Below are positions 33,137 through 42,035 of a stretch of DNA of 64,000 nt, one piece after another. Each line of letters opens with the position of its first letter. Position 1 is the stretch's first letter. Position numbers and translations under genes: made by a program. This DNA comes from a virus. The stretch is taken from positions 1-64,000 of the IMG/VR virus record IMGVR_UViG_3300032086_003078. One strand, 5' to 3'. The notes beneath the pieces were generated by a model. It did no database searches and had not been told where the DNA came from. It worked only from the letters and a program-made list of their open reading frames with translations.

Positions 33137-33175
33137 TTGAGATGCTACTACTTACTATAAGGAGCTAAAAAACAA

Positions 33176-33745
33176 ATGGCAAGTCTATTTTGGACCAATT
33201 CAAAAAGCGAACCAAAACGCAGGTACCGATTTGAACTGAGTTTTTCTTCTCGTGGTGACGAGACCAGGGGTTCTATTCCAGTCTGGACTGTGAAGACCGC
33301 TGCTAAGCCTCGTGCATCAGTCAATGTAGTAGAACATCAGTACATCGATCACACATTCAAGTACCCTGGAAGAGTAACCTGGGAAACCATCCAGGTAACA
33401 TTGGTTGATCCTGTCAACCCTGACTTGTCATACTCTTTCCTTGATGTTCTAGGCGCTGCTGGTTACAAGTATCCAACCGACGCTGCTCTCTCTAAGAACA
33501 GCTTGAGCAAAGATGCTTTCAGAAGAGCCATTGGTTCTGTGTTCCTTAAGCAGCTTGACGACCAAGGTAGACCAATCGAAGAGTGGGAACTTATCAACCC
33601 ATTCATCACCAGCATTGACTTTGGTGGAACTTTGAGCTATGAAGATGACATGATGAATGAGATCACCATTGAACTAGCGTTCGATTGGGCTCAGTTGAAC
33701 TTCACAACTCAAGGCGTCCCTAGTAGCACAGGACAGGGCGCATAA
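33176..33745 (+). CDS. Tail tube protein (gp19-like), 189 aa
   Basis: Directly follows the sheath gene with AAGGAGC upstream. Contains KRRYRFELSFSSRG, VKTAAKPRASVNVVEH, GRVTWETIQVTLVDPVNPD and a terminal INPFITSIDFGGTLSYE, the tube-protein fold pattern. It stacks as hexamers inside the sheath. Confidence 0.88.
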   Translation: MASLFWTNSKSEPKRRYRFELSFSSRGDETRGSIPVWTVKTAAKPRASVNVVEHQYIDHTFKYPGRVTWETIQVTLVDPVNPDLSYSFLDVLGAAGYKYPTDAALSKNSLSKDAFRRAIGSVFLKQLDDQGRPIEEWELINPFITSIDFGGTLSYEDDMMNEITIELAFDWAQLNFTTQGVPSSTGQGA

Positions 33746-33802
33746 AAAATAAACAAATTTTCAATAGTGTAATACTATTAGAAAAAAGAAAGGTTATAAA
33801 AT

Positions 33803-34666
33803 ATGAGTAGAAACCAGAATAGACTGGGAATTGAAGAAGAAAAATTCTTACAGGACGAGACACCCGCACCTTTCACAGGTCAGGAGTCTGGTCCTGCTTT
33901 TAATTGGTCTGTACCAACAGAACTAGTTGAACTACCTAGCAAGGGTCTGTTTTACCCAGCAAATCACCCTCTTCATAAACAAGAGACTGTTGAGATTCGC
34001 TACATGACAGCGAAAGAAGAAGATTTGCTAACTTCTAGAGCACTTCTCAGAGAAGGCGTAGCATTAGACCGTATGCTTGCTAATCTCCTTGTAGATAGAA
34101 GCATTGATATCGGCACTTTGCTCCTCGGCGACAAAAATGCACTTTTAGTAGCTGCCAGAAGAACAGGGTACGGACCAGAGTATGAGACCTCTGTCACCTG
34201 TCCTTCGTGCGAAGAGAAATCAGAATTCTCTTTTGATATCTCTGAACCAAAGTCTGTTGAGTTTGAAGAGCAAGCCAATGCATGGGGTGTCTCTTATAGC
34301 GATGAGGGACATGTCAACATTAAGTTACCCATGACAAAGGCTGTAGTTACTTGTCGTTTGTTGACCTCAGAGGATGAAGTGAGGCTAGCAAAAGAGTTGC
34401 AGCGCAAAGAGAAGAAAAAAATAACATCCTCATCTACTACCGATACTCTAAGGGCAATTATCGTCGCAGTAAATGGAGACTCAGACAGAGTGACCCTAGA
34501 GTCTTTCATACAGGCTATGCCAGCTAGAGATGGTAGAACATTTCGAATGATTTATGGAGATATTACTCCAAACATTGATTTAACCCAATTTTTTGAATGT
34601 GGCAATTGCGGTCATGGAGCGGACCTGGAGGTTCCGCTGGGTATTGACTTTTTTTGGCCTGGGTGA
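33803..34666 (+). CDS. Baseplate hub/assembly protein (gp26-like, T4_baseplate family), 287 aa
   Basis: Has VELPSKGLFYP and EIRYMTAKEEDLLTSRALLREGVALDRML, the signature of the T4_baseplate family, a central CPSC...CGNCG zinc ribbon (cysteines at about 132-135 and 272-275) and a C-terminal domain. The last codons run through a seven-T stretch (34649-34655), within the overlap with the next frame. Ribosome binding site AAAGG. Confidence 0.75.
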   Translation: MSRNQNRLGIEEEKFLQDETPAPFTGQESGPAFNWSVPTELVELPSKGLFYPANHPLHKQETVEIRYMTAKEEDLLTSRALLREGVALDRMLANLLVDRSIDIGTLLLGDKNALLVAARRTGYGPEYETSVTCPSCEEKSEFSFDISEPKSVEFEEQANAWGVSYSDEGHVNIKLPMTKAVVTCRLLTSEDEVRLAKELQRKEKKKITSSSTTDTLRAIIVAVNGDSDRVTLESFIQAMPARDGRTFRMIYGDITPNIDLTQFFECGNCGHGADLEVPLGIDFFWPG

Positions 34667-34862
34667 TGACTATATCGAAGCTGTATACGAACAACTCTTC
34701 CAATTGAAATATTATGGCGGTTGGAGCTTCTTTGAATCATACAATCTGCCTGTAAGTGTTCGAATGTGGTTTTTAGAGCGATTGATAAAGCAAAAGCAAG
34801 ACGAGAATGAGGCAAGCAAGAAAGCATCATCCTCTTCTCGTGGCAAATCCTTTAGAACGTGA
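34644..34862 (+). CDS. Small tail assembly protein (gp51-like), 72 aa, possibly read by frameshift
   Basis: The conserved-looking part is DDYIEAVYEQLFQLKYYGG, then WSFFESYNLP and MWFLERLIKQKQDE. No good ATG precedes it: the in-frame ATG at 34593 is deep inside the gp26-like gene, and TTG 34644 has GGAGG 12 bases upstream. The frame is +1 (or -2) to the gp26-like frame and the two overlap at the T7 run 34649-34655. It lies where tail assembly chaperone pairs made by frameshift usually are, directly before the tape measure region. The Ser/Lys-rich tail looks disordered. Confidence 0.5.
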   Translation: MTFFGLGDDYIEAVYEQLFQLKYYGGWSFFESYNLPVSVRMWFLERLIKQKQDENEASKKASSSSRGKSFRT

Positions 34863-34877
34863 TAATATTATTTAGAT

Positions 34878-34887
34878 ACTATTTAAT
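34878..34887 (+). promoter_or_regulatory. ACTATTTAAT motif, candidate late promoter element
   Basis: Copy 26 bases before TTG 34914, in the gap ahead of a three-gene tail block, identical to the copy at 2373. Confidence 0.4.
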
Positions 34888-34913
34888 AGACGAGCTTTTA
34901 TGAGGGTTTGTTC

Positions 34914-35255
34914 TTGAAGATTGATTTTGAAAATGAGATTCTCGATTTATCTGACTTTAAGAAGTTAGATGAGAATGAAGTAATTAATGAAAACATTCTA
35001 AACGTCTTTGCTGCATGGCTTCAGTACCTCTTGTCTAAGATGTACAAAGGGCGTCGAATTCCTGTTCGTGTTCGAGGAAACAGAATAGAGGTTGAAAGAT
35101 TCACTGATGCCTTGGTGAACGAAAAAAAGTATATGGATCTTATCAAGAAGTATGGTCTTGATGACCCCATGACATACAAGCAAAAAGCTAAACTTGATTT
35201 GGCTATCAAGAGATTCGAAAGAGAGTCAGGCATTACTTGGCCTATACGTCGCTGA
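34914..35255 (+). CDS. Hypothetical tail-region protein, 113 aa
   Basis: I use TTG 34914, because GAGGG lies 7 bases upstream; an in-frame TTG at 34908 is too close. Helical and charged (LNVFAAWLQYLLSKMYKG, VNEKKYMDLIKKYGLD), ending WPIRR. Between tail chaperone-like genes and the tape measure gene. No family recognised. Confidence 0.5.
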   Translation: MKIDFENEILDLSDFKKLDENEVINENILNVFAAWLQYLLSKMYKGRRIPVRVRGNRIEVERFTDALVNEKKYMDLIKKYGLDDPMTYKQKAKLDLAIKRFERESGITWPIRR

Positions 35256-35268
35256 AGGTAATTAAGTA

Positions 35269-37500
35269 ATGGCACGAGACCCATCAGAGATAAAACGTGT
35301 AACTGATGCTATTGCAGCCGAAACCGCTGCACTAGATAGAGCAGCAAAAGCTCAAGAGAGAATGAATGCTGCCAAAGATCAGGGTAGCGACAGTTACAAG
35401 AAAGCCAAGCAGGACTATGACGACGCCACTGCTGCTGCGAAAAAGTACGGAAAAGAAATAGATAACATAAGGGGCAAAGCAGCAGAAGCTGGCGATGCGG
35501 TTACTACATTTGGTGCTGCAATTGCTTCAATGTCTCAAGAAGTAACCAGAAACATAGACATGGTTGCTGGGACAAGCATTACAAATCTTACTAGTGGCGT
35601 AGCTGGTCTCGCTGGGGAGATTAATAAGTATACTGTTGCTTTGGCTGATATGCAAACCGAAAGCCGACGAGCTACAGGCTTTCAACAAAGATATAATAGA
35701 GAATTCGTTCAGCTTAAAGGGCTTTTCCAAGCCATGGGTATCCCCATGGCAAACCTACAAAAAGCACAATTAGCACTCAACAAAGAGTTTGGAGCTTTTG
35801 ACTTCCTGTCTGGAAATGCCCGACTTAACTTAACTACTTTAGTCGGACATTTTGGAGAGCTTGGCGCAGAGGCTGGCACAACAGCTAAAGCCATGGATTT
35901 GATGATGTTTTCATTCCACAAGAGCTATCAGTCAGCCAATGTGGCTCTTGCTGAAATGCAAGAATTTAGGAAAGAAGTCGGTCTTGGCATGGAGCAGTTA
36001 TTGCAAAACTTCAATCAAATGGCTCCTGCTCTTGCAAGATTCGGAAATGCTGGAAAAGAGGTCTTTAAAGATCTTCAACGTTTTTCAAGGCAGTTCAACG
36101 TTGAAATTAAGAGCGCTTTTGATATTCAAGACCAGCTAGACACTTACAGGGGTGCATCAGAGATTGTAGGTAAGCTCCAGGCTCAGTTTGGGATGAGTCT
36201 AAACGCTGTTGAATTGATGAGGCAGCATGACCCGAGAAAGCGCCTTGAAATGGTTCAAAACGAGTTCTTTAGGCAAGGGCTTACTATGGAGAGTATCGGC
36301 TATCGAGGGAGGCAAATGATAGCCGAAATCTTTACTAAAGGTGACGTGGACGCCGCCCAGAGAATATTCAGAAGGGGCATGGACTTAAGAGCCGCTCAAG
36401 AAGATGTTGGAAGAGCAGATGACATGGGTGCCAAAGGTTTTGGTAAACGTTCCGATGAGATGACTGCACTTAATGAAATGCTTATGGATAGTCTACAAAG
36501 AATTTTTGGCGGACACGAAGCTATTCTAGACGTCCAGTTAGCTATCTTGAGAGGGATGCAAAATAATATTGACTCTATTGCCCAGGCAACTGTTGGCGTT
36601 GCTGGTGCCAGATCAGGATTGGACCTAGCAGCATACGGTATCAGCGGTTATGTCGGTATCAAAGGGCTAACAGCCTTATTTAGGAATAAAGGTGTCGGCG
36701 GCGTAGTTGAGCAGATGGCTAAGGCTCCAGGTAGGATCGGGACCATCGGAAAAATACTCGCTGCTGTTGGTCTCGGCGGCGCTGCTGCCACCACAGTCAT
36801 GACTAAAGGAGGTGGAGCGCAAGAGTTAGCGAAACAACTAGCAAAAGCATCAACTAAAGGACAGAGAATCCCAGTTGCAGGAACCAGACCCAACACAGTA
36901 ATTAATCCAAGAACAGGCGCTGACATCCAAAAAGGCGGCAATGCATTTAGAAAGATATTCGGGAAAAATAATGTCAATCCCATTCAGGCAAATCCTGGTA
37001 ACATTCCTGTAAATACTGCTTCACGCACCGCCGCTAAAGTCGCTGGAAAAGCAATAACAGGTGGTCTTAAGATGATCCCAGTCCTTGGAGCAGGAGCGAG
37101 TCTTTATGATGCATATCATAGGTTCCAACGAGGTGACAATATAGGGGCGGCAATGGAATTAGGGATGGCGGGTGTTAACCTGTTTGGCGGTAGCTTGGTT
37201 AGCACACTTGGACGAGCGGCTGTTACGAACGCTCTTGGATATGGTGGAATCATGGCTTATGATGCTTACGGAAATCCAACTCTTGCTACGCCTGCCACAC
37301 AAGCGCCTGCTATGAATGTACCACCAGGAATTGACCCAGCCATTTTCAATGACCCCGCAGCCGCTCAAGGTCAAGGAGGAGTTCCAGGTGTGGTATATGT
37401 TGATGAGATGGTTTTGCCAATAACCTTCCAAGACAAAGATGGAACTCTTACAAAAACTGTAACCAGAGTCTTTAATCAAGAGCTTAGGTTTAATCAGTAG
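35269..37500 (+). CDS. Tape measure-like tail protein, 743 aa
   Basis: Long helical N-terminal half (KAAAEAGDAVTTFGAAIASM..., residues about 1-400), hydrophobic Ala/Gly-rich central segments (IGTIGKILAAVGLGGAAATTVM near 490-515), then a Gly/Ala/Pro-rich C-terminus with another hydrophobic stretch and a beta end. Longest helical protein of the tail module and located after tube and chaperone-like genes. At about 1.5 A per residue, 743 residues would set a tail near 110 nm, which is an estimate only. Confidence 0.72.
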   Translation: MARDPSEIKRVTDAIAAETAALDRAAKAQERMNAAKDQGSDSYKKAKQDYDDATAAAKKYGKEIDNIRGKAAEAGDAVTTFGAAIASMSQEVTRNIDMVAGTSITNLTSGVAGLAGEINKYTVALADMQTESRRATGFQQRYNREFVQLKGLFQAMGIPMANLQKAQLALNKEFGAFDFLSGNARLNLTTLVGHFGELGAEAGTTAKAMDLMMFSFHKSYQSANVALAEMQEFRKEVGLGMEQLLQNFNQMAPALARFGNAGKEVFKDLQRFSRQFNVEIKSAFDIQDQLDTYRGASEIVGKLQAQFGMSLNAVELMRQHDPRKRLEMVQNEFFRQGLTMESIGYRGRQMIAEIFTKGDVDAAQRIFRRGMDLRAAQEDVGRADDMGAKGFGKRSDEMTALNEMLMDSLQRIFGGHEAILDVQLAILRGMQNNIDSIAQATVGVAGARSGLDLAAYGISGYVGIKGLTALFRNKGVGGVVEQMAKAPGRIGTIGKILAAVGLGGAAATTVMTKGGGAQELAKQLAKASTKGQRIPVAGTRPNTVINPRTGADIQKGGNAFRKIFGKNNVNPIQANPGNIPVNTASRTAAKVAGKAITGGLKMIPVLGAGASLYDAYHRFQRGDNIGAAMELGMAGVNLFGGSLVSTLGRAAVTNALGYGGIMAYDAYGNPTLATPATQAPAMNVPPGIDPAIFNDPAAAQGQGGVPGVVYVDEMVLPITFQDKDGTLTKTVTRVFNQELRFNQ

Positions 37501-37547
37501 CAAAAAGCATCTCAGCAACTAAATAAGTTTGTAGGAGATATACCACT

Positions 37548-38423
37548 ATGTCAACAGCTAATGGAAAATTCGGTTCTTCTGGAATGCATGGAATGCTGCT
37601 GTACATACAGCATGTTCCAACTGGTCTTATAGTGGAGTTTCCCGCATTTTTAGAAAACTTCAGTGATCAGTATTCATCACACTGGAACAAGGAGCATGTT
37701 TTTGGTCGCATGGACCCAATTTCAACGTTTTCTCACACTGAAAGAAATTTATCTCTTGCGTGGCATGTTCCTGCTGAATCTTTCGAGGACGCACAAAGAA
37801 ACTTAACAAAAGTAAACAAATTAATGTCTTTTTTGTATCCTCTATATGACTCCACATCTGCTGGTGGTGCAACAGCTATGAATATGGGACCGCTTTTGAG
37901 ACTTAAGTTTGGAAACCTAGTCCAGTCTGCCAATGGCGGTGGTTTATTAGGTTGGGTTAACGGCTTTACTTTTGATCCAATGTTAGAATATGGTATGTTT
38001 CACAAAAAGTCTGACAAAGCAGCTACTGCGGGGAACAACACCTCAGCAGTACCAACAGCGGACGTAGAATATTATCCAAAAACATACAGACTAAACTGTG
38101 AATTGAATGTTTTACACGAGCATAAGCTTGGTTTTGAACCAAATAAGACATCAGGTTCCAAGAGTAAGTTTTCTTTACGATCTAGCAACGGCAAAGGCAA
38201 CCAAAATAATTTTCCATATGAAGTGGGTAATGCACCACCACATACAGGCATTCTTAGCGCTCAGTGGAATTCAGAAAACAAAGGACCAGTAGAAGCCTCG
38301 GATCCAAATTACCAACGTGCCCTTGATCTAGCTATTCGCAGTAATTCTACACTTGGCGGGAGAGACAGGATCAGTGCTGCCGTAAACCAGACTATCTTAT
38401 TCCCTTCCAAAGAGGAGAAGTAA
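37548..38423 (+). CDS. Baseplate or tail initiator-like protein, 291 aa
   Basis: Beta-rich with IQHVPTGLIVEFPAFLENFSD, WNKEHVFGRMDPISTFSHTERN, AWHVPAESFEDAQRNL and a Gly/Ser-rich tail. The first parts look like a tube-type fold that starts the tube on the baseplate (gp48/gp54 role) but no sequence signature settles it. GTAGGAG is the ribosome binding site. Confidence 0.5.
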   Translation: MSTANGKFGSSGMHGMLLYIQHVPTGLIVEFPAFLENFSDQYSSHWNKEHVFGRMDPISTFSHTERNLSLAWHVPAESFEDAQRNLTKVNKLMSFLYPLYDSTSAGGATAMNMGPLLRLKFGNLVQSANGGGLLGWVNGFTFDPMLEYGMFHKKSDKAATAGNNTSAVPTADVEYYPKTYRLNCELNVLHEHKLGFEPNKTSGSKSKFSLRSSNGKGNQNNFPYEVGNAPPHTGILSAQWNSENKGPVEASDPNYQRALDLAIRSNSTLGGRDRISAAVNQTILFPSKEEK

Positions 38424-38765
38424 ATGACATACTCAAGGTACACTCGCCGTGAAATTTTTTTGAATGAAGATGAAGGATATAGAAAACAATTCTTTATCGA
38501 CAGGGACATAGAACAAACTTTTCAGTATGAAATGCCAAAAATATCCTTCCCTTCGGAGGAAGTAATAGCTAGTCTCAATAATGTCCTGCAAGTCTGGGGA
38601 TCGACAGATAAGCTTTATAATATTTCGAACAAATACTATGGTTCGCCAAATTATTGGTGGGTTATAGCGTGGTATAACGAAAAAGCATCTGAAGCAGAAT
38701 TCAAGACAGGCGATCAGTATTATATACCACTGCCGCTAGACCAAGTATTGAGCTATATTGAATAG
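38424..38765 (+). CDS. Baseplate wedge protein (gp53-like, LysM-type), 113 aa
   Basis: Contains VWGSTDKLYNISNKYYGSPNYW, split as a LysM-like unit (D-x-L-Y-x-I-S...Y-G-x-P-x-Y-W), WVIAWYNEK and IPLPLDQVL, the known pattern of gp53-type wedge subunits. Starts right after the previous stop (TAAATG). Confidence 0.7.
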   Translation: MTYSRYTRREIFLNEDEGYRKQFFIDRDIEQTFQYEMPKISFPSEEVIASLNNVLQVWGSTDKLYNISNKYYGSPNYWWVIAWYNEKASEAEFKTGDQYYIPLPLDQVLSYIE

Positions 38766-38774
38766 AGGAAATGA

Positions 38775-41700
38775 ATGACTACACCTCCAGTCAAGGACGA
38801 TAAATATTGGAATAATGGAGAGGGTATTCATGACCCCGAAAATCCATATAATAGTCAAGACAACCTACCAGGATCCGACAATTACGATCGGGAACTGGCT
38901 GCGATTGATGCTAACATAAGAAGACTAAGAAAGGACTTAAAAACAAGTCCTGCTAAAGAAGCAGCAGCATTAACTAAAGCTATCCAAGCATTCGAAAAAA
39001 ACGCTTACACTCGCCGCCAAGAAAGAGCGGGAAAAGAGACAGATTTACAAAGAAAAAAGAGAGAAAGAGCAGAATTCGAGGATTCACCTTCTCGCCGCCG
39101 TGAAAGAGCGGTTCAGGCACAAAAAGATTTTCGAGATCTTAGTGATGAAAAGAGACTTCAATATTTTGATTCCTTGGTGCCACTAGCGGGTGGTTATGTT
39201 AGGGACAAGAAAAATAATCTTTATTATGCGCTTGTCTATAAATCAGATCCAAACAGAATGTCTCCCAGAATTGAAATGTCTGAGGATGACACTGATAAAC
39301 TATTAAAAGCAATTGTTAAGGCATTAAGCAGTGAAGGGGCGGATTTATACAAGCTTTTTAAAACAGGCGAATGGCCTGGTAGATACGATGGCGACGGTCT
39401 TTACCGCACCACAGAACAAAATAGTAAAGCCCAGGTTCAGGTTGCCGAGGAGTCTCAAAAAGCAACACAAGAGCCACCTCCGCAATTACCAAAGTATATT
39501 CAGAACATACAAGCTCTTCTTATCAATGATATTGATACTATCTCTGAGAATTTTAGAAGATTTGATGCTAAGAACGGCGGAGTAAATAGTAAAGATATTT
39601 TAGCACTTGATAATCAATTTGAAGCAGGTGCTTTTATGAACAGAATGTCTGGATTTGCGACTCCTCACGGAATGATGTCTAGTTTCATACATGCAACACC
39701 AGCGCAGCTTAGTCTTTTGGTGCCAACAATGCGATTTTTCATGGTTGATTCTGAGGGCAAAGAAGAGGAAATATATTTTAGCGATTATGGTGATGCAGAG
39801 CACATAAAGAAGATGGCGAAAATAAGACGTGATGGTTCAATTTATGAGTTTTTTGGTTCCAAGGCACAAAAAGGCGCACAAGCTGGAATAAGCAGTTTCG
39901 AATGGTCCATAAATACACTACACGAAGGACACTTCACATTTGACGCAACTTTAGACCTTTATTTTGGCTCTTTGGCTGAGTTAGCAAATAAAAATTATTT
40001 ACAGTTTATATTCCCAACAGGACTTGAGGAACCCGAAGCACTTAAAGTTCAGGACCCGTACAGAAAACAATTTAGAGAAGCCGCAGGCGAAACGCCACGA
40101 GAAAAAATAACAAAAGAAATCGCTGAACTGTCTAAAACACTTAGTAAAAGCGAGGCAGAGATCAAGAAAGTATCTTTGTCTAAAAATCAGCGAGCCTCAG
40201 TGAAAAGAAACTATAGGAATTTGAAAGTTCTTTGTGGATGGGCTCTCCCCGCTGGCAACGAAGCTCAGATGAAGAAGTTGTTTCCGAATGATAACCGTGG
40301 AAATCGCTATAAAAGCTTCATGGCTGGAATAAAAGCAACTACAAGGGCATATCTTCTAACATATAAAACACATAACATCAATTTTACACAAGAAGGTCCA
40401 ACCACGCTTACGGTTGATTATACAGCGAGCTTATTGTCATATCTAAAAAATTCTAGTTCTGATATTTTTGGATCAAGTAATTTTTCAAAAAACTCTAGAA
40501 TGTGGGACCTAACAAAAGTCTCCATAGATGGCTTCAAGATGTACAAGGGGTCCATCGTTGATTCAAAAGGTGCCGACGCAAATTCTAGTAAAAAAGACAA
40601 AGCGATATATCAAGTAGGGAGACAAGTATCAGCACTAGAGCTAGACGAGGATGCTGCCTTTAGTCCGTATATAAAGAATGCAGCAAAGACCCGTTTTATC
40701 GACGACCAAGGAGAGGTGAGTATCAGGCTCAGTATGGGCGGACTCTACATGGCAGCAGATTTAGTTAGGAAGCAGCTAGCTTTGCAAGAGATGAATAATG
40801 CCAAACCAGACAGCCGAAGAGTTACACAACTTAGACGTATGGGTACAATCATATCCCTTCTTAGCGAGAGAATACGCATGAAACAAAAGAGGGCTCTTTA
40901 TGCTTCTTTTTTGGAGACCATGGTAAAAGAAAAAGATAGGATTTTCAAAGCTAGGGTTGTTTTAGCACCAGACGCACAGACAAAAGTAAAGATATTATAC
41001 AATCAAAAAGAAATAGAGAAAAGAGATCGCAAAAGAGAGATGCGAAATGAAACTGATGTTGCGAAGCAAGAGAAAATAAAAGAACAAAAACAAAAAGAGC
41101 AAGATCTCGGAATGTCTCTTTTTGCACCAGAGGACCCTCCTTTGCCACCAGAACAGAACGAAATTGATGTTTATTATATGCGTCTCGGGGACATAATAAA
41201 AACAGCCTGTGAAAACGCTGAGATGAGAGATGACATTACGTTTGTATTGGGTAATCACGAGACAAAGACAGGGTTTAGATATTCTATCTACGATATCCCA
41301 GTAACCGTAGGAACCTTCGGGCAACTTTTTTACGACAATATTGTCAATATTGGTGCAACACAGTTTCCAATTCAGGAATTTGTTAATTTGCTTCTAAAAT
41401 ATATAACCAACATGTTTAATAGGGACCCAAGTTCCTCTGAAAAGATAAGCTTTCAATCTTCACAGGTTACAACAAAGACAACTGTTGGAGATTTTACAAA
41501 AAAACAGGAGAGACTTTCTGTTTCTGACTTGAGAAAGATAGGCAACGGAGAGTTGGATCCAGGTGTCAGGACAAAATTCAAGCTTCATCACTACTATACT
41601 ATTTCAACCAAAAATACGGACAAGGATAGGCTTGTCGGGGATAGGAAAAAAGATGAGAGTGAGGGCATTTATCACTATGTAATAGGTTCTGACACTGGTC

Positions 41701-42032
41701 TGGCAAAAAGATTTAATTTCAAAGCGTCAGAGATACCTTTTTATACAGAAATGAACATTGAAGCAGGAACAGATTTTTCAGTCAACAGGTCAGTTTTTCT
41801 GCCGCAGAATGTATCAATAGATATGGTAGGCAATGGCATCCACAAAGTTGGAGACATGATTTTTGTCGATTCTGACCCAGCGATGGGTTCTTATGCTGGT
41901 CCTGTTTTGGGTATCGGTGGTTACTATAGGATTGTCTCCATTAATAATAAAATTCAGGCTGGTCAAACATATAGTTCTGTGTTAGAGTGTCTTCTAGTGA
42001 AGAAAGACCCCAGAGGCACTGGAGGCGAATAA
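38775..42032 (+). CDS. Large baseplate protein, 1085 aa
   Basis: Charged, helical first 180 residues (KETDLQRKKRERAEFEDSP and similar), then mixed domains (GFATPHGMMSSFIHATPAQLSLL, FEWSINTLHEGHFTFDATLDLYF) and a beta-rich C-terminus with a strand-turn-strand end (GGYYRIVSINNKIQAGQTY). Member of the tail/baseplate operon by position. No T4 counterpart is recognised with confidence; a hub or wedge role is possible. A long Lys/Glu-rich helix (about 735-780) links two parts. Confidence 0.6.
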   Translation: MTTPPVKDDKYWNNGEGIHDPENPYNSQDNLPGSDNYDRELAAIDANIRRLRKDLKTSPAKEAAALTKAIQAFEKNAYTRRQERAGKETDLQRKKRERAEFEDSPSRRRERAVQAQKDFRDLSDEKRLQYFDSLVPLAGGYVRDKKNNLYYALVYKSDPNRMSPRIEMSEDDTDKLLKAIVKALSSEGADLYKLFKTGEWPGRYDGDGLYRTTEQNSKAQVQVAEESQKATQEPPPQLPKYIQNIQALLINDIDTISENFRRFDAKNGGVNSKDILALDNQFEAGAFMNRMSGFATPHGMMSSFIHATPAQLSLLVPTMRFFMVDSEGKEEEIYFSDYGDAEHIKKMAKIRRDGSIYEFFGSKAQKGAQAGISSFEWSINTLHEGHFTFDATLDLYFGSLAELANKNYLQFIFPTGLEEPEALKVQDPYRKQFREAAGETPREKITKEIAELSKTLSKSEAEIKKVSLSKNQRASVKRNYRNLKVLCGWALPAGNEAQMKKLFPNDNRGNRYKSFMAGIKATTRAYLLTYKTHNINFTQEGPTTLTVDYTASLLSYLKNSSSDIFGSSNFSKNSRMWDLTKVSIDGFKMYKGSIVDSKGADANSSKKDKAIYQVGRQVSALELDEDAAFSPYIKNAAKTRFIDDQGEVSIRLSMGGLYMAADLVRKQLALQEMNNAKPDSRRVTQLRRMGTIISLLSERIRMKQKRALYASFLETMVKEKDRIFKARVVLAPDAQTKVKILYNQKEIEKRDRKREMRNETDVAKQEKIKEQKQKEQDLGMSLFAPEDPPLPPEQNEIDVYYMRLGDIIKTACENAEMRDDITFVLGNHETKTGFRYSIYDIPVTVGTFGQLFYDNIVNIGATQFPIQEFVNLLLKYITNMFNRDPSSSEKISFQSSQVTTKTTVGDFTKKQERLSVSDLRKIGNGELDPGVRTKFKLHHYYTISTKNTDKDRLVGDRKKDESEGIYHYVIGSDTGLAKRFNFKASEIPFYTEMNIEAGTDFSVNRSVFLPQNVSIDMVGNGIHKVGDMIFVDSDPAMGSYAGPVLGIGGYYRIVSINNKIQAGQTYSSVLECLLVKKDPRGTGGE

Positions 42033-42035
42033 AAA

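Noticed and set aside
33746-33802. Promoter in the gap after the tube gene
   Set aside because: It has an A/T-rich inverted pair (AATAGTGTAATACTATT) but neither clear sigma70 boxes nor the late motif.
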